7,795 bases of DNA from contig JAKSQA010000039.1 in assembly GCA_024404335.1 (NCBI GenBank), positions 1 to 7,795 of the forward strand, written 5' to 3'. The position numbers and the translations under genes were made by a program. The notes under the pieces were generated by a model, which saw only the letters and a program-made list of their open reading frames with translations, had not been told where the DNA came from and made no database searches. Source of the stretch: Mailhella sp. (GTDB lineage Bacteria; Desulfobacterota; Desulfovibrionia; Desulfovibrionales; Desulfovibrionaceae). Of the stretch, positions 1 to 6,811 are shown piece by piece; the stretch's first letter is position 1; each line of letters begins with the position of its first letter.

Positions 1-377
1 CCTTCCACCGCCCGCTCTCTGCGGGCACGCGCCGCCTCGTCGCCGCGGCCCACCAGGTTCCCGCGGCCCTGTGCGAATACGCGTTCGCCGCGCTGCTCGC
101 CCTTGTGGTCATGTTCTCCGTCTGGGGCGTCGGCGTGCTCCTGGTCACGGCCCTGCTGGTCGTGCCGGCCGCTGCGGCCCGCAACTTCGCCCATACCGCA
201 GGCGGAATGATCTGGTGGGCCGTACTCATCGGCACGACATCCTCGGTGGCAGGGCTGGGGCTTTCCGTGCAGCCATGGCTGGGCACGGCCACCGGCGCCA
301 CGGTCATACTCTGCGCCTGCGTCTGGTTCGTCCTCAGCCTTGCGGCCCTTTCCCTGCGCAACGAGCGACGTTCCTGA
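1..377 (+). CDS. Metal ABC transporter permease, ABC-3 family (C-terminal fragment)
   Basis: This is the last 124 or so codons of a membrane permease cut by the window edge; the first complete codon is at base 3 and the stop is TGA at 375-377. Three hydrophobic segments are visible: roughly residues 28-59 of the fragment (containing VGVLLVTALLVVPAAAAR), 69-88 and 99-116. The GVGVLLVTALLVVPAAAARN stretch matches the conserved late transmembrane region of the ABC-3 family (ZnuB, TroC, MntB), which moves Zn, Mn or Fe through the inner membrane with an ATPase and a periplasmic binding protein. The GATVIL motif and a short basic tail (RNERRS) fit the end of that family. The metal cannot be told from this fragment, and the ATPase and binding protein genes, if adjacent, lie upstream of the window. 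An internal ATG at 105 falls inside a transmembrane segment and is not a start. Confidence 0.85.
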   Translation, partial: FHRPLSAGTRRLVAAAHQVPAALCEYAFAALLALVVMFSVWGVGVLLVTALLVVPAAAARNFAHTAGGMIWWAVLIGTTSSVAGLGLSVQPWLGTATGATVILCACVWFVLSLAALSLRNERRS

Positions 378-561
378 GCTGCCCATACCGCACGGGCCGG
401 CGGGCGGAACCGGTACGGAAGCTGCAGAGCAAAGCCCATCCGATTAAAGCCCGGGGCCGCGGGGACTGACGCAGGCTTCTCCGCCTCCTTCCGCAGGGCG
501 TTCTCCGGTGCAGCAGAAGGGGCCGAACGGTGTTCGAAACGGTGCCAAGCCGCACCGGCCC
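378..561. other. Convergent intergenic region, no gene seen
   Basis: This 184-base gap lies between two converging genes. I find no convincing coding frame. The only structures are short hairpins: a 5-bp stem at 541-556 (GGTGC/GCACC, which read on the minus strand is followed by GTTTC) and a 5-bp CGAAC/GTTCG stem near 525-537. Neither has a strong T-tract, so neither is a clear intrinsic terminator for the permease gene or the large minus-strand gene. Confidence 0.5.
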
Positions 562-3500
562 TCAGGCCTTCGGAGGCTCCGACTTCCCCGCCCGCTTTCC
601 GGCATACGCCATCATGAGCCGGATGCGGTTCAGCTGGTTCACCTCGCTCAGCCCCGCATCGTAGTCCACGGCCGCAATGCTCGCCCCGGGATAGCGGCGG
701 CGCAGCTCCCGTATGACGCCCTTTCCCGTTATATGGTTCGGCAGGCATCCGAAGGGCTGAAGGCACAGGATGCTCTCCACGCCGCTCTCCAGAAGCTCCG
801 CCATCTCCGCGGTCAGAAGCCAGCCCTCCCCCGCCTGCTGCCCTTCGGAAACTATCCCGCGGACGACCCTGCGCAGACGGCTGAAGGAGGCTGGCGCCTC
901 GAAGCGCCTGCTGCGCCGCAGAGCCCATGCGAAGGGAGCCTGCATGAGCCTCACGAACCCCATGAGGGCCCTGCACGCCGCCGCGCGCCGCAGTCCTCCG
1001 CCGAAGCGCTCCGTGCGGTAGGCATCGTTAAGCAGGGCATACATCACGAAGTCCGCCATGCCCGAGACGACGGCCTCGCCGCCCTCGGACTCGATCACAC
1101 CGACAGCATTGTTGTTCGCATCGGGATGGTACTTGAGCAGTATCTCCCCGACCAGCCCGACCCGCGGGCGACGGCCCGCATCCTCCGCAAGCGGAAGAAG
1201 GTCGAACGCCTTTACGGCGGAAGCCGCGTGCCGCCACATCCTCAGCGGCGAGCAGTCAAAGACATCTTTTTCAAAGGCCTCCGCCCAGTGCTCCGCGAGC
1301 CTTTCGGCCGCCCCGGCTTCCAGCTCATAGGGGCGCGTGCCCAGCACCAGCTTCATGAGCAGGTCGCCGCACAGCAGGGCCATGAGCCCCCGTACGGTCA
1401 TGCCCGCGTCGATGCGGAAGCCGGGGTTCCGGCTCATGCCGGCATAGTTGAACGAAAGAAGCGGGATGTCCGTCAGCCCTGCCGACTCCATGGCCCTTCG
1501 GAGGAAGGAGATATAGTTCGTGGCCCGGCACGCCCCGCCCGTCTGCGAAATGATCAGGGCGACATTCTCCCCTCTCCGCCTTCCGCTGCGGACCTCCTCA
1601 AGCAGCTGCCCGATGACGGTCACGGCCGGAAAGCATACGTCGTTGTTCACAAAACGGAGCCCTGTCTCCCGGGCATCGGCACTTACGGACGGCAGCAGTT
1701 CGGCCCGGTAGCCGCAGCCTCGGAGCATCGCCGGAAGGAATCGGAACTGGAAGGGAGCCATCTGGGGGATGAGTATGGTATGCGTCGCCTTCATCTCTTC
1801 AGTGAAGGCGGGAGGATTCCATGCGCTCCCTACGGCGGCGGACCCGCGCCGGATCCCGGCTGCACCCTCTTCAGCAGGCCTGCCGTCCATTCTCCCCGGG
1901 TTCATGACACCGCCGCCCTGCCGGGGCCATCCCTCGGCCGATGACGCCTCCATGGCCTGCCCCGACATCCCGGAATCCGCCCCGAAACGGCCGCCCGCCG
2001 CCCTCAGCGTGGCGGCAAGGGAGCGTATCCGTATGCGCGCGGCCCCCATGTTCGCCCCCTCGTCAAGCTTTATCCTCGAACTCGGCAGACCGGCATCCGC
2101 AAGGATATCATGCACCTGGTCGGCCGTCACGGTATCAAGGCCGCATCCGAAGGAGACGATCTGGAGCAGCGCCATGGACGGCCAGCGCGCATCCTCTCCC
2201 GCGAGGGACCGAAGAGGGGAATCCTCCGCGACGGGAGTCCCGGAAAGCAGCACCGCCGCAGCGGCCCTGTAGAGCCTGGAATGATAGGTCCACTGATTGA
2301 CGACCCGCAGGCGCGCGGGCTGATCCGCAAGTCCGGCCACGGCATCCTCCGTAAGGACGGCGATGCCTTCCGCCGCGATCAGGGCCGATATGCCCCGCCC
2401 GATCTCCGGATCGACATGGTAGGGATGGCCCGCCAGGACGATGGCCTTCCCCCCGCTTCGGGCAAGGCCTGCGAGTATCTCGACAGCCCGCGACTTCAGC
2501 GCGCTCCGGAAGGCCTGCTGCTCGGCATGCGCTGCGGCAAGGGCGTCTTCCCAATCCCCGTCGGGAATACCGCCGAAGCCGTCCAGATGTGAAAGCTCCC
2601 GGCGGATGACGCCGTCATCCATGCTTATGACGGGGGAAAGCAGCGCAGCCCCCTGTTCCTTCAGCATATCGACGTTGTTGCGCAGAAGCTCCGGGTAGCC
2701 CGTCACCACAGGGCAGCTGAACCTGTTGTCCTGTTCGGGGAACTCCCTCCCCTCGAAAAGGATGCAGGGGAAGAAGATGCGCCTCACTCCCATCCGAAGC
2801 AGCATGGCGATATGGCCGTGGCACAGCTTTGCCGGGTAGCAGACCGTCTGCGAGGGGATGGTATCCATCCCTGCGGAAAAAAGCCTCTTCCCCGAAGGAG
2901 GCGACAGCACCACCCTGAAGCCCAGCCGCGTAAGCAGCGTGAACCAGAAGGGGTAGCTCTCATACATGTTGAGGGCCCTGGGGATACCCAGCTCGCCCCG
3001 CGGGGCAGCTTCGATGGGAAGCGGACGGTACGGCTCGAAAAGCCGGGCGTACTTCTCGGCGGCGAGGTCGGACGCAGAGGCGGCATTCCGTGCCGCGCTT
3101 CGGGCTCCCCCTGCTCCGGATTCCGCCGCTGCAAGGGCCTCGCCGCGCTCGCAGCGGTTCCCGGAGACGAACACGCCCTCCTTTCCGAAGCGGCTCACCG
3201 TGAGCAGGCATCGGTTGGCGCATCCGGGGCAGCGCTTCGTACGGCTCTCTGCCGCAAACACCGCAAGCTCCTCCGGGCCTGCCAGCGACGACTTCGCGAT
3301 TCCCCCGGCAGGTCTGCCGCGGAGCGACGCGTCACGCGCGAGCAGAGCCGCGCCGTAGGCGCCCATGAGTCCGGCGATGTCGGGCCTGACCACGGTGCGC
3401 CCCGTCATGAGCTCCAGCGCCCGCAGAAGCGCGTCATTCCTGAACGCGCCGCCCTGGACGACGATCCTGTCCCCGAGCTCCTCCGTGCTTCCGATCCTGA

Positions 3501-5199
3501 TGACCTTGTAGAGCGCATTGCGTATGACCGAATAGGAAAGCCCCGCGGCGATGTCCGACGCGGTGCGCCCCTCCTTCTGGGCCTGCTTCACACGAGAATT
3601 CATGAACACCGTGCAGCGCGTGCCGAGATCGACAGGCTCCTCCGTGAAAAGGGCGTTTTCCATGAACTCATCGAGCTCCATGCCCAGGGAACGGGCGAAG
3701 GTCTCGATGAAGGATCCGCAGCCCGACGAGCAGGCCTCGTTCAGCTGCAGGTCGATGATCGTTCCGTTCTGAAGGCGCAGGCACTTCATGTCCTGCCCGC
3801 CGATATCAAGCACGAATGACGCGTCGGGCTCGAACGCGCAGGCGGCCCTTGCATGGGCCACCGTCTCCACCTCGTCGGCGTCAAAGCGGAATGCCGCCCT
3901 GAGAAGCGCCGCGCCGTATCCGGTGACGCACGCGCCCGCGATATGCACGCCCGGGGGCATGGCCCCGTACGCAGCCCGGAGGACGGATACCGCCTGCTCC
4001 AGCGTGCCCCCCCGGCTCGGGCCGTAGGTCTCATGGAGAATCCGCCCCTGCCCGTCGACAAGCACGGACTTGATCGTCGTCGATCCGGCATCGACGCCGA
4101 ACCACACAGGAACGGAGCCGGATCCGTCGCCGATCCCTCCGATCATCGCCCGCTCGGCCGAAGCCGAGGCATGGCGCGCACGGAAGTCCTCATACTCCTC
4201 CCTGCTTCGGAACAGCGGAGGAAGCGTTCCTGCGCCGTCAGGCGGGGTGAATCCGTCCAGTGCGGAGGCCGCATGCTCCAGCGCCTCCGGCAGAGACCCG
4301 GATTCCGCAGTTCCCCGAAACGCAGGTGAGAGAAGGGCCGCCCCAAGGGCGACGAAGAAGGGCGCCCCCTCGGGGAGGACATCCATGCCCTCCGCAAGAC
4401 GCAGCGTCTCGGCGAAGCGCCTCCGCAGCTGCGGGAGAAAAGCCAGAGGACCTCCCAGGAACACGACCCTGCCCCCGATGCGGCGGCCGCATGCGAGGCC
4501 GCTCACGGTCTGGTCCACCACCGCCTGGAAGATCGATGCCGCGATATCGCTGCGGGAAGCGCCTTCATTAAGAAGAGGAAGTATGTCGGCCTTGGCGAAG
4601 ACCCCGCAGCGTGATGCGATGGGGTACAGCGTGGACGCGCCCTCCGCAAGCCTGTCGAGGCCTTCCGCGTCCGTATTGAGGAAGGCGGCCATGCGGTCGA
4701 TGAACGCCCCCGTGCCGCCCGCGCAGGTCTCATTCATCCGCTGTTCGGCGCCGCCGGTGAGGAAGAGTATCTTGGCATCCTCGCCGCCCAGTTCGATGAC
4801 CACATCGGCTGCGGGTTCGAGCAGGCTCACGGCCTCGCCCGCCGCAGCTACTTCCTGCACGAACGGCAATCCGAGCCTCTCAGCCACGGCGATGCCGCCC
4901 GACCCGGTCACGGTGATGGAAAAGCCTCCGCAGCGTCTGCCGGATGCCTCCCCGGCGAATTCCCTCAAAAGGGCGGCCGCCGTCTTCCACCCACAGGAAT
5001 TATGCCTGCGGTATCGGGCGAAGACCGGCCTCATTCCTCTTCCGTCTGCGGTTCCGCCGCAGGCCACAAGCTTGACCGTGGTGGATCCGATGTCCAGCCC
5101 GATCCTCAGCGGATCGCTTCCGCTGCCGTTCGGCATCACTCCCGGATCGGAAGCATCCTCGGGCCAGGAAGCCCATTCGGCATCGCCGGAATCATTCAT
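562..5199 (-). CDS. Giant acyl-CoA dehydratase activase fusion (tandem BcrAD/BadFG ATPases + DUF2229 + D-component-like region)
   Basis: The protein has 1545 residues from the chosen start (ATG at 5197-5199, GGAG six bases upstream). Domain 1, about 31-293, is an ASKHA ATPase of the HgdC/BadFG type: GLDIGSTTVK (34-43), ELGGEDAK (136-143), CAGGTGAF (159-166). Domain 2, about 366-621, repeats this: GVDAGSTTIK, LDIGGQDMK, NEACSSGCGSF. In each domain the two cluster-type cysteines are 39 residues apart (159/198 and 490/529), as I recall for the [4Fe-4S] ligands of HgdC. Residues 655-687 hold C-x2-C-x3-C...C (657, 660, 664, 683). About 737-960 is DUF2229-like (CYPAKLCHGH, HPYHVDPEI). About 1139-1530 resembles the dehydratase D component (VNNDVCFP, QTGGACRATNY, GEILLKYHPDANN, QPFGCLPNH, SEVNQLNRIRLMM). 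Known members of this COG1924/COG3580/COG3581 fusion type lack an assigned substrate. By analogy it performs ATP-driven low-potential electron transfer in the cytoplasm. It has no operon partner here. Confidence 0.93.
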   Translation of the reverse strand: MNDSGDAEWASWPEDASDPGVMPNGSGSDPLRIGLDIGSTTVKLVACGGTADGRGMRPVFARYRRHNSCGWKTAAALLREFAGEASGRRCGGFSITVTGSGGIAVAERLGLPFVQEVAAAGEAVSLLEPAADVVIELGGEDAKILFLTGGAEQRMNETCAGGTGAFIDRMAAFLNTDAEGLDRLAEGASTLYPIASRCGVFAKADILPLLNEGASRSDIAASIFQAVVDQTVSGLACGRRIGGRVVFLGGPLAFLPQLRRRFAETLRLAEGMDVLPEGAPFFVALGAALLSPAFRGTAESGSLPEALEHAASALDGFTPPDGAGTLPPLFRSREEYEDFRARHASASAERAMIGGIGDGSGSVPVWFGVDAGSTTIKSVLVDGQGRILHETYGPSRGGTLEQAVSVLRAAYGAMPPGVHIAGACVTGYGAALLRAAFRFDADEVETVAHARAACAFEPDASFVLDIGGQDMKCLRLQNGTIIDLQLNEACSSGCGSFIETFARSLGMELDEFMENALFTEEPVDLGTRCTVFMNSRVKQAQKEGRTASDIAAGLSYSVIRNALYKVIRIGSTEELGDRIVVQGGAFRNDALLRALELMTGRTVVRPDIAGLMGAYGAALLARDASLRGRPAGGIAKSSLAGPEELAVFAAESRTKRCPGCANRCLLTVSRFGKEGVFVSGNRCERGEALAAAESGAGGARSAARNAASASDLAAEKYARLFEPYRPLPIEAAPRGELGIPRALNMYESYPFWFTLLTRLGFRVVLSPPSGKRLFSAGMDTIPSQTVCYPAKLCHGHIAMLLRMGVRRIFFPCILFEGREFPEQDNRFSCPVVTGYPELLRNNVDMLKEQGAALLSPVISMDDGVIRRELSHLDGFGGIPDGDWEDALAAAHAEQQAFRSALKSRAVEILAGLARSGGKAIVLAGHPYHVDPEIGRGISALIAAEGIAVLTEDAVAGLADQPARLRVVNQWTYHSRLYRAAAAVLLSGTPVAEDSPLRSLAGEDARWPSMALLQIVSFGCGLDTVTADQVHDILADAGLPSSRIKLDEGANMGAARIRIRSLAATLRAAGGRFGADSGMSGQAMEASSAEGWPRQGGGVMNPGRMDGRPAEEGAAGIRRGSAAVGSAWNPPAFTEEMKATHTILIPQMAPFQFRFLPAMLRGCGYRAELLPSVSADARETGLRFVNNDVCFPAVTVIGQLLEEVRSGRRRGENVALIISQTGGACRATNYISFLRRAMESAGLTDIPLLSFNYAGMSRNPGFRIDAGMTVRGLMALLCGDLLMKLVLGTRPYELEAGAAERLAEHWAEAFEKDVFDCSPLRMWRHAASAVKAFDLLPLAEDAGRRPRVGLVGEILLKYHPDANNNAVGVIESEGGEAVVSGMADFVMYALLNDAYRTERFGGGLRRAAACRALMGFVRLMQAPFAWALRRSRRFEAPASFSRLRRVVRGIVSEGQQAGEGWLLTAEMAELLESGVESILCLQPFGCLPNHITGKGVIRELRRRYPGASIAAVDYDAGLSEVNQLNRIRLMMAYAGKRAGKSEPPKA

Positions 5200-5469
5200 G
5201 ACAATCTCCACAGCAGGCAGGAGCCCTGCGGCGCCGGCAAAGGCCGGAGGCGCATACCGTGCCATCGGCCGGCCCATGCCGGAACTCCGGCGGTCCGGAG
5301 GGCATGCGCAGGAAAAAGCGGGGAACTCCCCGCACGGAACATCTTCAGGCATGCTAAGACCTCGAAGACACGCCGTCAAGAAAGCGCCCACCCTCTCCAT
5401 AGGCACAAGACGATATCCGATATCCACGGCATCGGAGCATGCCCCGTGTATCCATACCGTCCTTTTCAT
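5200..5469 (-). other. In-frame 90-codon extension upstream of the activase gene (N-terminal extension or long leader)
   Basis: The reading frame of the activase gene stays open upstream to an ATG at 5467-5469, which would add 90 residues. The translated extension has five cysteines but no motif that I recognise, and family members normally begin just ahead of the first GxDxGSTT motif. Its codon choice has visibly more A/T at third positions than the body of the gene. It could be a real lineage-specific N-terminus, or a roughly 270-base untranslated leader. A leader of that length could hold a regulatory RNA structure, but I could not identify one. Which reading is right is undecided. Confidence 0.35.
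5206..5209 (-). promoter_or_regulatory. Ribosome-binding site selecting the start of the large activase gene
   Basis: On the minus strand GGAG lies six bases before the ATG at 5199. The upstream in-frame ATG at 5469 has only an AGG placed one base away, and the ATG at 5400 has no purine-rich site. The in-frame ATG at 5136 has GGGAG only two bases away. This site, with the first recognisable motif about 30 residues downstream, favours translation from 5199. Confidence 0.55.
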
Positions 5470-5499
5470 GCCTGATGTGACGGAAGGCGCCGCAGACAG

Positions 5500-5528
5500 T
5501 TGACATTTTATTTATCAGGTATTATTCC
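5500..5528 (+). promoter_or_regulatory. Candidate promoter of the rubrerythrin gene
   Basis: A consensus -35 element TTGACA lies at 5500-5505 in an island of A/T-rich sequence within GC-rich DNA. Two -10 candidates overlap: TATTAT at 5520-5525 (better match but only 14 bases away) and TATTCC at 5523-5528 (17 bases away). Both lie inside the inverted repeat at 5511-5535, so a protein bound there would block RNA polymerase. The transcript would carry a leader of about 50 bases before the rubrerythrin ATG. Confidence 0.5.
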
Positions 5529-5535
5529 TAATAAA
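5511..5535. promoter_or_regulatory. 25-base inverted repeat, probable operator in the divergent region
   Basis: The left arm TTTATCAGG (5511-5519) and right arm CCTAATAAA (5527-5535) are reverse complements except at one position, around a 7-base A/T spacer centred on 5523. Outside the arms a further three T/A pairs (5507-5509 with 5537-5539) extend the symmetry after one mismatch. It covers the -10 region of the rubrerythrin promoter and lies between divergent genes, which is the expected place for a repressor site. Rubrerythrin genes in sulfate reducers are commonly under PerR, a Fur-family peroxide sensor. A 25-base A/T-rich palindrome is compatible with that family, but I cannot match it to a specific consensus. 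Confidence 0.55.
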
Positions 5536-5543
5536 GAAATCAA

Positions 5544-5559
5544 GCACCGCCTCCGGTGC
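5544..5559 (+). other. Small hairpin in the rubrerythrin leader
   Basis: GCACCG (5544-5549) and CGGTGC (5554-5559) form a 6-bp GC-rich stem with the loop CCTC. It would sit near the middle of the rubrerythrin leader, 15 bases ahead of the AGGAG site. It may simply stabilise the messenger. The CCTCC around the loop is complementary to GGAG in the ribosome-binding site at 5576-5579, so an alternative pairing that hides that site is possible but unproven. Confidence 0.3.
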
Positions 5560-5585
5560 GGCACCCTCTACTCCAGGAGAAAACC

Positions 5586-6134
5586 ATGAAGAAATTCGTC
5601 TGCCCCATCTGCGGCTATGTCCATGAAGCTGAAGAGCTTCCCGCCGGCTTCGTCTGCCCCCAGTGCAAGGCCCCCGGCGCCAAGTTCAAGATCGAGGAAG
5701 CCGGCGCCGGCTTCGTCACCGAGCACCACATCGGCGACGGCAAGGTTGAGGAAGCCGAGATCATGGAGGCCCTGCGCGCCAACTTCACCGGCGAATGCAC
5801 CGAAGTGGGCATGTACCTTGCCATGAGCCGCCAGGCCGACCGCGAAGGATTCCCCGAAGTGGCCGAAGCCTACAAGCGCATCGCCTTCGAAGAAGCCGAG
5901 CACGCCGCCAAGTTCGCCGAACTCCTCGGCGAAGTCGTCGCCCCCTGCACCAAGACGAACCTCAGCCTCCGCGTCGCCGCCGAAACCGGCGCATGCGCCG
6001 GCAAGATGGACCTCGCCCGCATCGCCAAGGCCAAGGGCTATGACGCCATCCACGACACCGTCCACGAAATGGCCAAGGACGAAGCCCGCCACGGCGCCGC
6101 CTTCGCCGGCCTGCTGAAGCGCTACTTCGCGTAA
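5586..6134 (+). CDS. rbr: Reverse rubrerythrin (rubredoxin domain first; NADH peroxidase type)
   Basis: This is a 182-residue cytoplasmic peroxide-reducing enzyme. Residues 1-37 form a rubredoxin domain with iron ligands C6-P-I-C9 and C24-P-Q-C27. Residues about 48-182 form a ferritin-like diiron four-helix bundle with E70, E103-A-E-H106, E133 and E166-A-R-H169 as likely ligands. Classical rubrerythrin has the rubredoxin domain at the C-terminus. This N-terminal order and the length match the 'reverse' rubrerythrins of clostridia and sulfate reducers, which reduce hydrogen peroxide to water with electrons from NADH through a rubredoxin reductase. The start at 5586 has AGGAG (5575-5579) at ideal spacing; an in-frame ATG at 5556 lacks one and would precede the rubredoxin fold. 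Codon choice is extremely uniform (all Arg CGC, all Ile ATC, all Phe TTC), which suggests very high expression. It is divergent from the activase gene and probably repressed through the inverted repeat upstream. Confidence 0.95.
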   Translation: MKKFVCPICGYVHEAEELPAGFVCPQCKAPGAKFKIEEAGAGFVTEHHIGDGKVEEAEIMEALRANFTGECTEVGMYLAMSRQADREGFPEVAEAYKRIAFEEAEHAAKFAELLGEVVAPCTKTNLSLRVAAETGACAGKMDLARIAKAKGYDAIHDTVHEMAKDEARHGAAFAGLLKRYFA

Positions 6135-6148
6135 GCGTCTTCCCGCCG

Positions 6149-6190
6149 GAAATGAAAAGGGGATTCCGCACGGAATCCCCTTTTCATTTC
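6149..6190. terminator. rbr: Intrinsic terminator with a perfect 20-bp stem, probably bidirectional
   Basis: Bases 6149-6168 and 6171-6190 are exact reverse complements separated by two bases, so in practice a stem of about 19 bp closes on a GCAC loop. It begins 14 bases after the rubrerythrin stop. The stem has a GC-rich core (GGGGATTCCG) and an A-rich outer 5' side that pairs with the T-rich CTTTTCATTTC. Because both outer sides are A/T-rich, it can stop transcription from rbr on the plus strand and also from the operon converging from 6299 on the minus strand. Confidence 0.88.
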
Positions 6191-6298
6191 AAGCACCGGA
6201 AAGAAGCTGAAACTCCCGCCGCAGAAGCGGCGCATCTGTGAAAAGACAGCCACGGTGCCTCGCCGCACGGCATGGCATGAAAGGCGCCCCATCCCGGC

Positions 6299-6802
6299 TC
6301 AGTCCAGCGCGTACTCGTACTGCTCCAGCTTGTCGAGCGCAGCGGAGATGACCATGGCCATCACCCCCGAGAACATGGCGGCGGCACGCTCGGGCACATC
6401 GGAAAGCTCCCTGCCCAGCAGCCGCCTGAAAAACACCTCAGGGCATTCCTTCGTGCTGACGCGTACCATCGGATCGGAATACTCCCTGAAGGGGCCGTCG
6501 ACAAAGGCCTCCGCCTCTTCAGGCGCATAGCCCAGGCGGCCGAGCATCTCCTGCGTCACCCTCAGATATTCCACGACGACCACGTTGGGAGCATGGGCCA
6601 TCAGCCCGTACAGGACCGCGGCATGCACGAATGCGCGCCATTCCAGCATCAGGGCAGCCTTCTCGGCATCGGTGCCGCATGGCACCCCCGCAGCCGCGGC
6701 TATGGCAAGAACGCTGCTTTCAGCGGTATTGAGTTCGAATATTATCCCTGCGGCCCGCACCGCCTCTGCGACGGAAAGCCTCCGCCTGCCTGCTTCTGCC
6801 AT
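6299..6802 (-). CDS. Hypothetical helical protein, partner of the DsbA-like gene
   Basis: I do not recognise this 167-residue protein. It looks soluble and mostly alpha-helical: alanine- and leucine-rich stretches at about 9-40, 45-70, 75-101 and 132-160, no signal peptide, and only moderately hydrophobic segments. It has two cysteines (C42, C120) not arranged as a CxxC pair. A charged middle section (EEAEAFVDGPFREYSDPM, 95-112) separates two helical halves, and the C-terminus is acidic (LDKLEQYEYALD). The start at 6802 has AGGAG at 6809-6813, six bases upstream, and that site overlaps the stop codon of the DsbA-like gene (6812-6814). The two genes are therefore almost certainly cotranscribed and probably translationally coupled. 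A role with the thiol oxidoreductase, as partner or substrate, follows only from that arrangement. The transcript can end at the shared terminator at 6149-6190. Confidence 0.8.
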   Translation of the reverse strand: MAEAGRRRLSVAEAVRAAGIIFELNTAESSVLAIAAAAGVPCGTDAEKAALMLEWRAFVHAAVLYGLMAHAPNVVVVEYLRVTQEMLGRLGYAPEEAEAFVDGPFREYSDPMVRVSTKECPEVFFRRLLGRELSDVPERAAAMFSGVMAMVISAALDKLEQYEYALD

Positions 6803-6811
6803 GCGACACTC

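Noticed and set aside
71..469. Plus-strand Arg/Gly/Pro-rich frame overlapping the permease fragment
   Set aside because: It is out of frame with the clear ABC-3 transmembrane segments and continues past their stop with an implausible composition.
541..556. Hairpin GGTGC/GCACC as a terminator for the activase gene
   Set aside because: The stem is short, the loop is 6 bases and only GTTTC follows on the minus strand; too weak to call.
1792..1900. Internal translation start separating the D-component-like half (Met at residue 1136 or 1099)
   Set aside because: No properly spaced ribosome-binding site precedes either Met codon and the frame is continuous, so a single fused protein is the simpler reading.
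508..1944. Plus-strand open frame of 478 codons opposite the large activase gene
   Set aside because: It is the antisense shadow of a high-GC gene. It has no ribosome-binding site or recognisable motif, and the minus strand reads with strong family motifs throughout.
4070..5503. Plus-strand open frame of 477 codons opposite the start of the activase gene
   Set aside because: Its Ser/Pro/Ala/Arg-rich low-complexity product is typical of the complement of a GC-rich gene, and it runs across the divergent promoter region.
5519..5543. Minus-strand promoter TTGATT...TAATAC for the activase gene within the palindrome
   Set aside because: The spacing between the elements is only 13 bases. The activase gene must have a promoter near here, but this pair is not convincing.
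5568..6092. Gly/Ala/Phe-rich minus-strand frame opposite rubrerythrin
   Set aside because: It is produced by the uniform C-ending codons of rbr on the other strand and has no start signal.
6218..6231. Hairpin GCCGC-AGAA-GCGGC downstream of the minus-strand operon
   Set aside because: The stem is only 5 bp with no T-tract; the strong symmetric terminator at 6149-6190 already explains termination.
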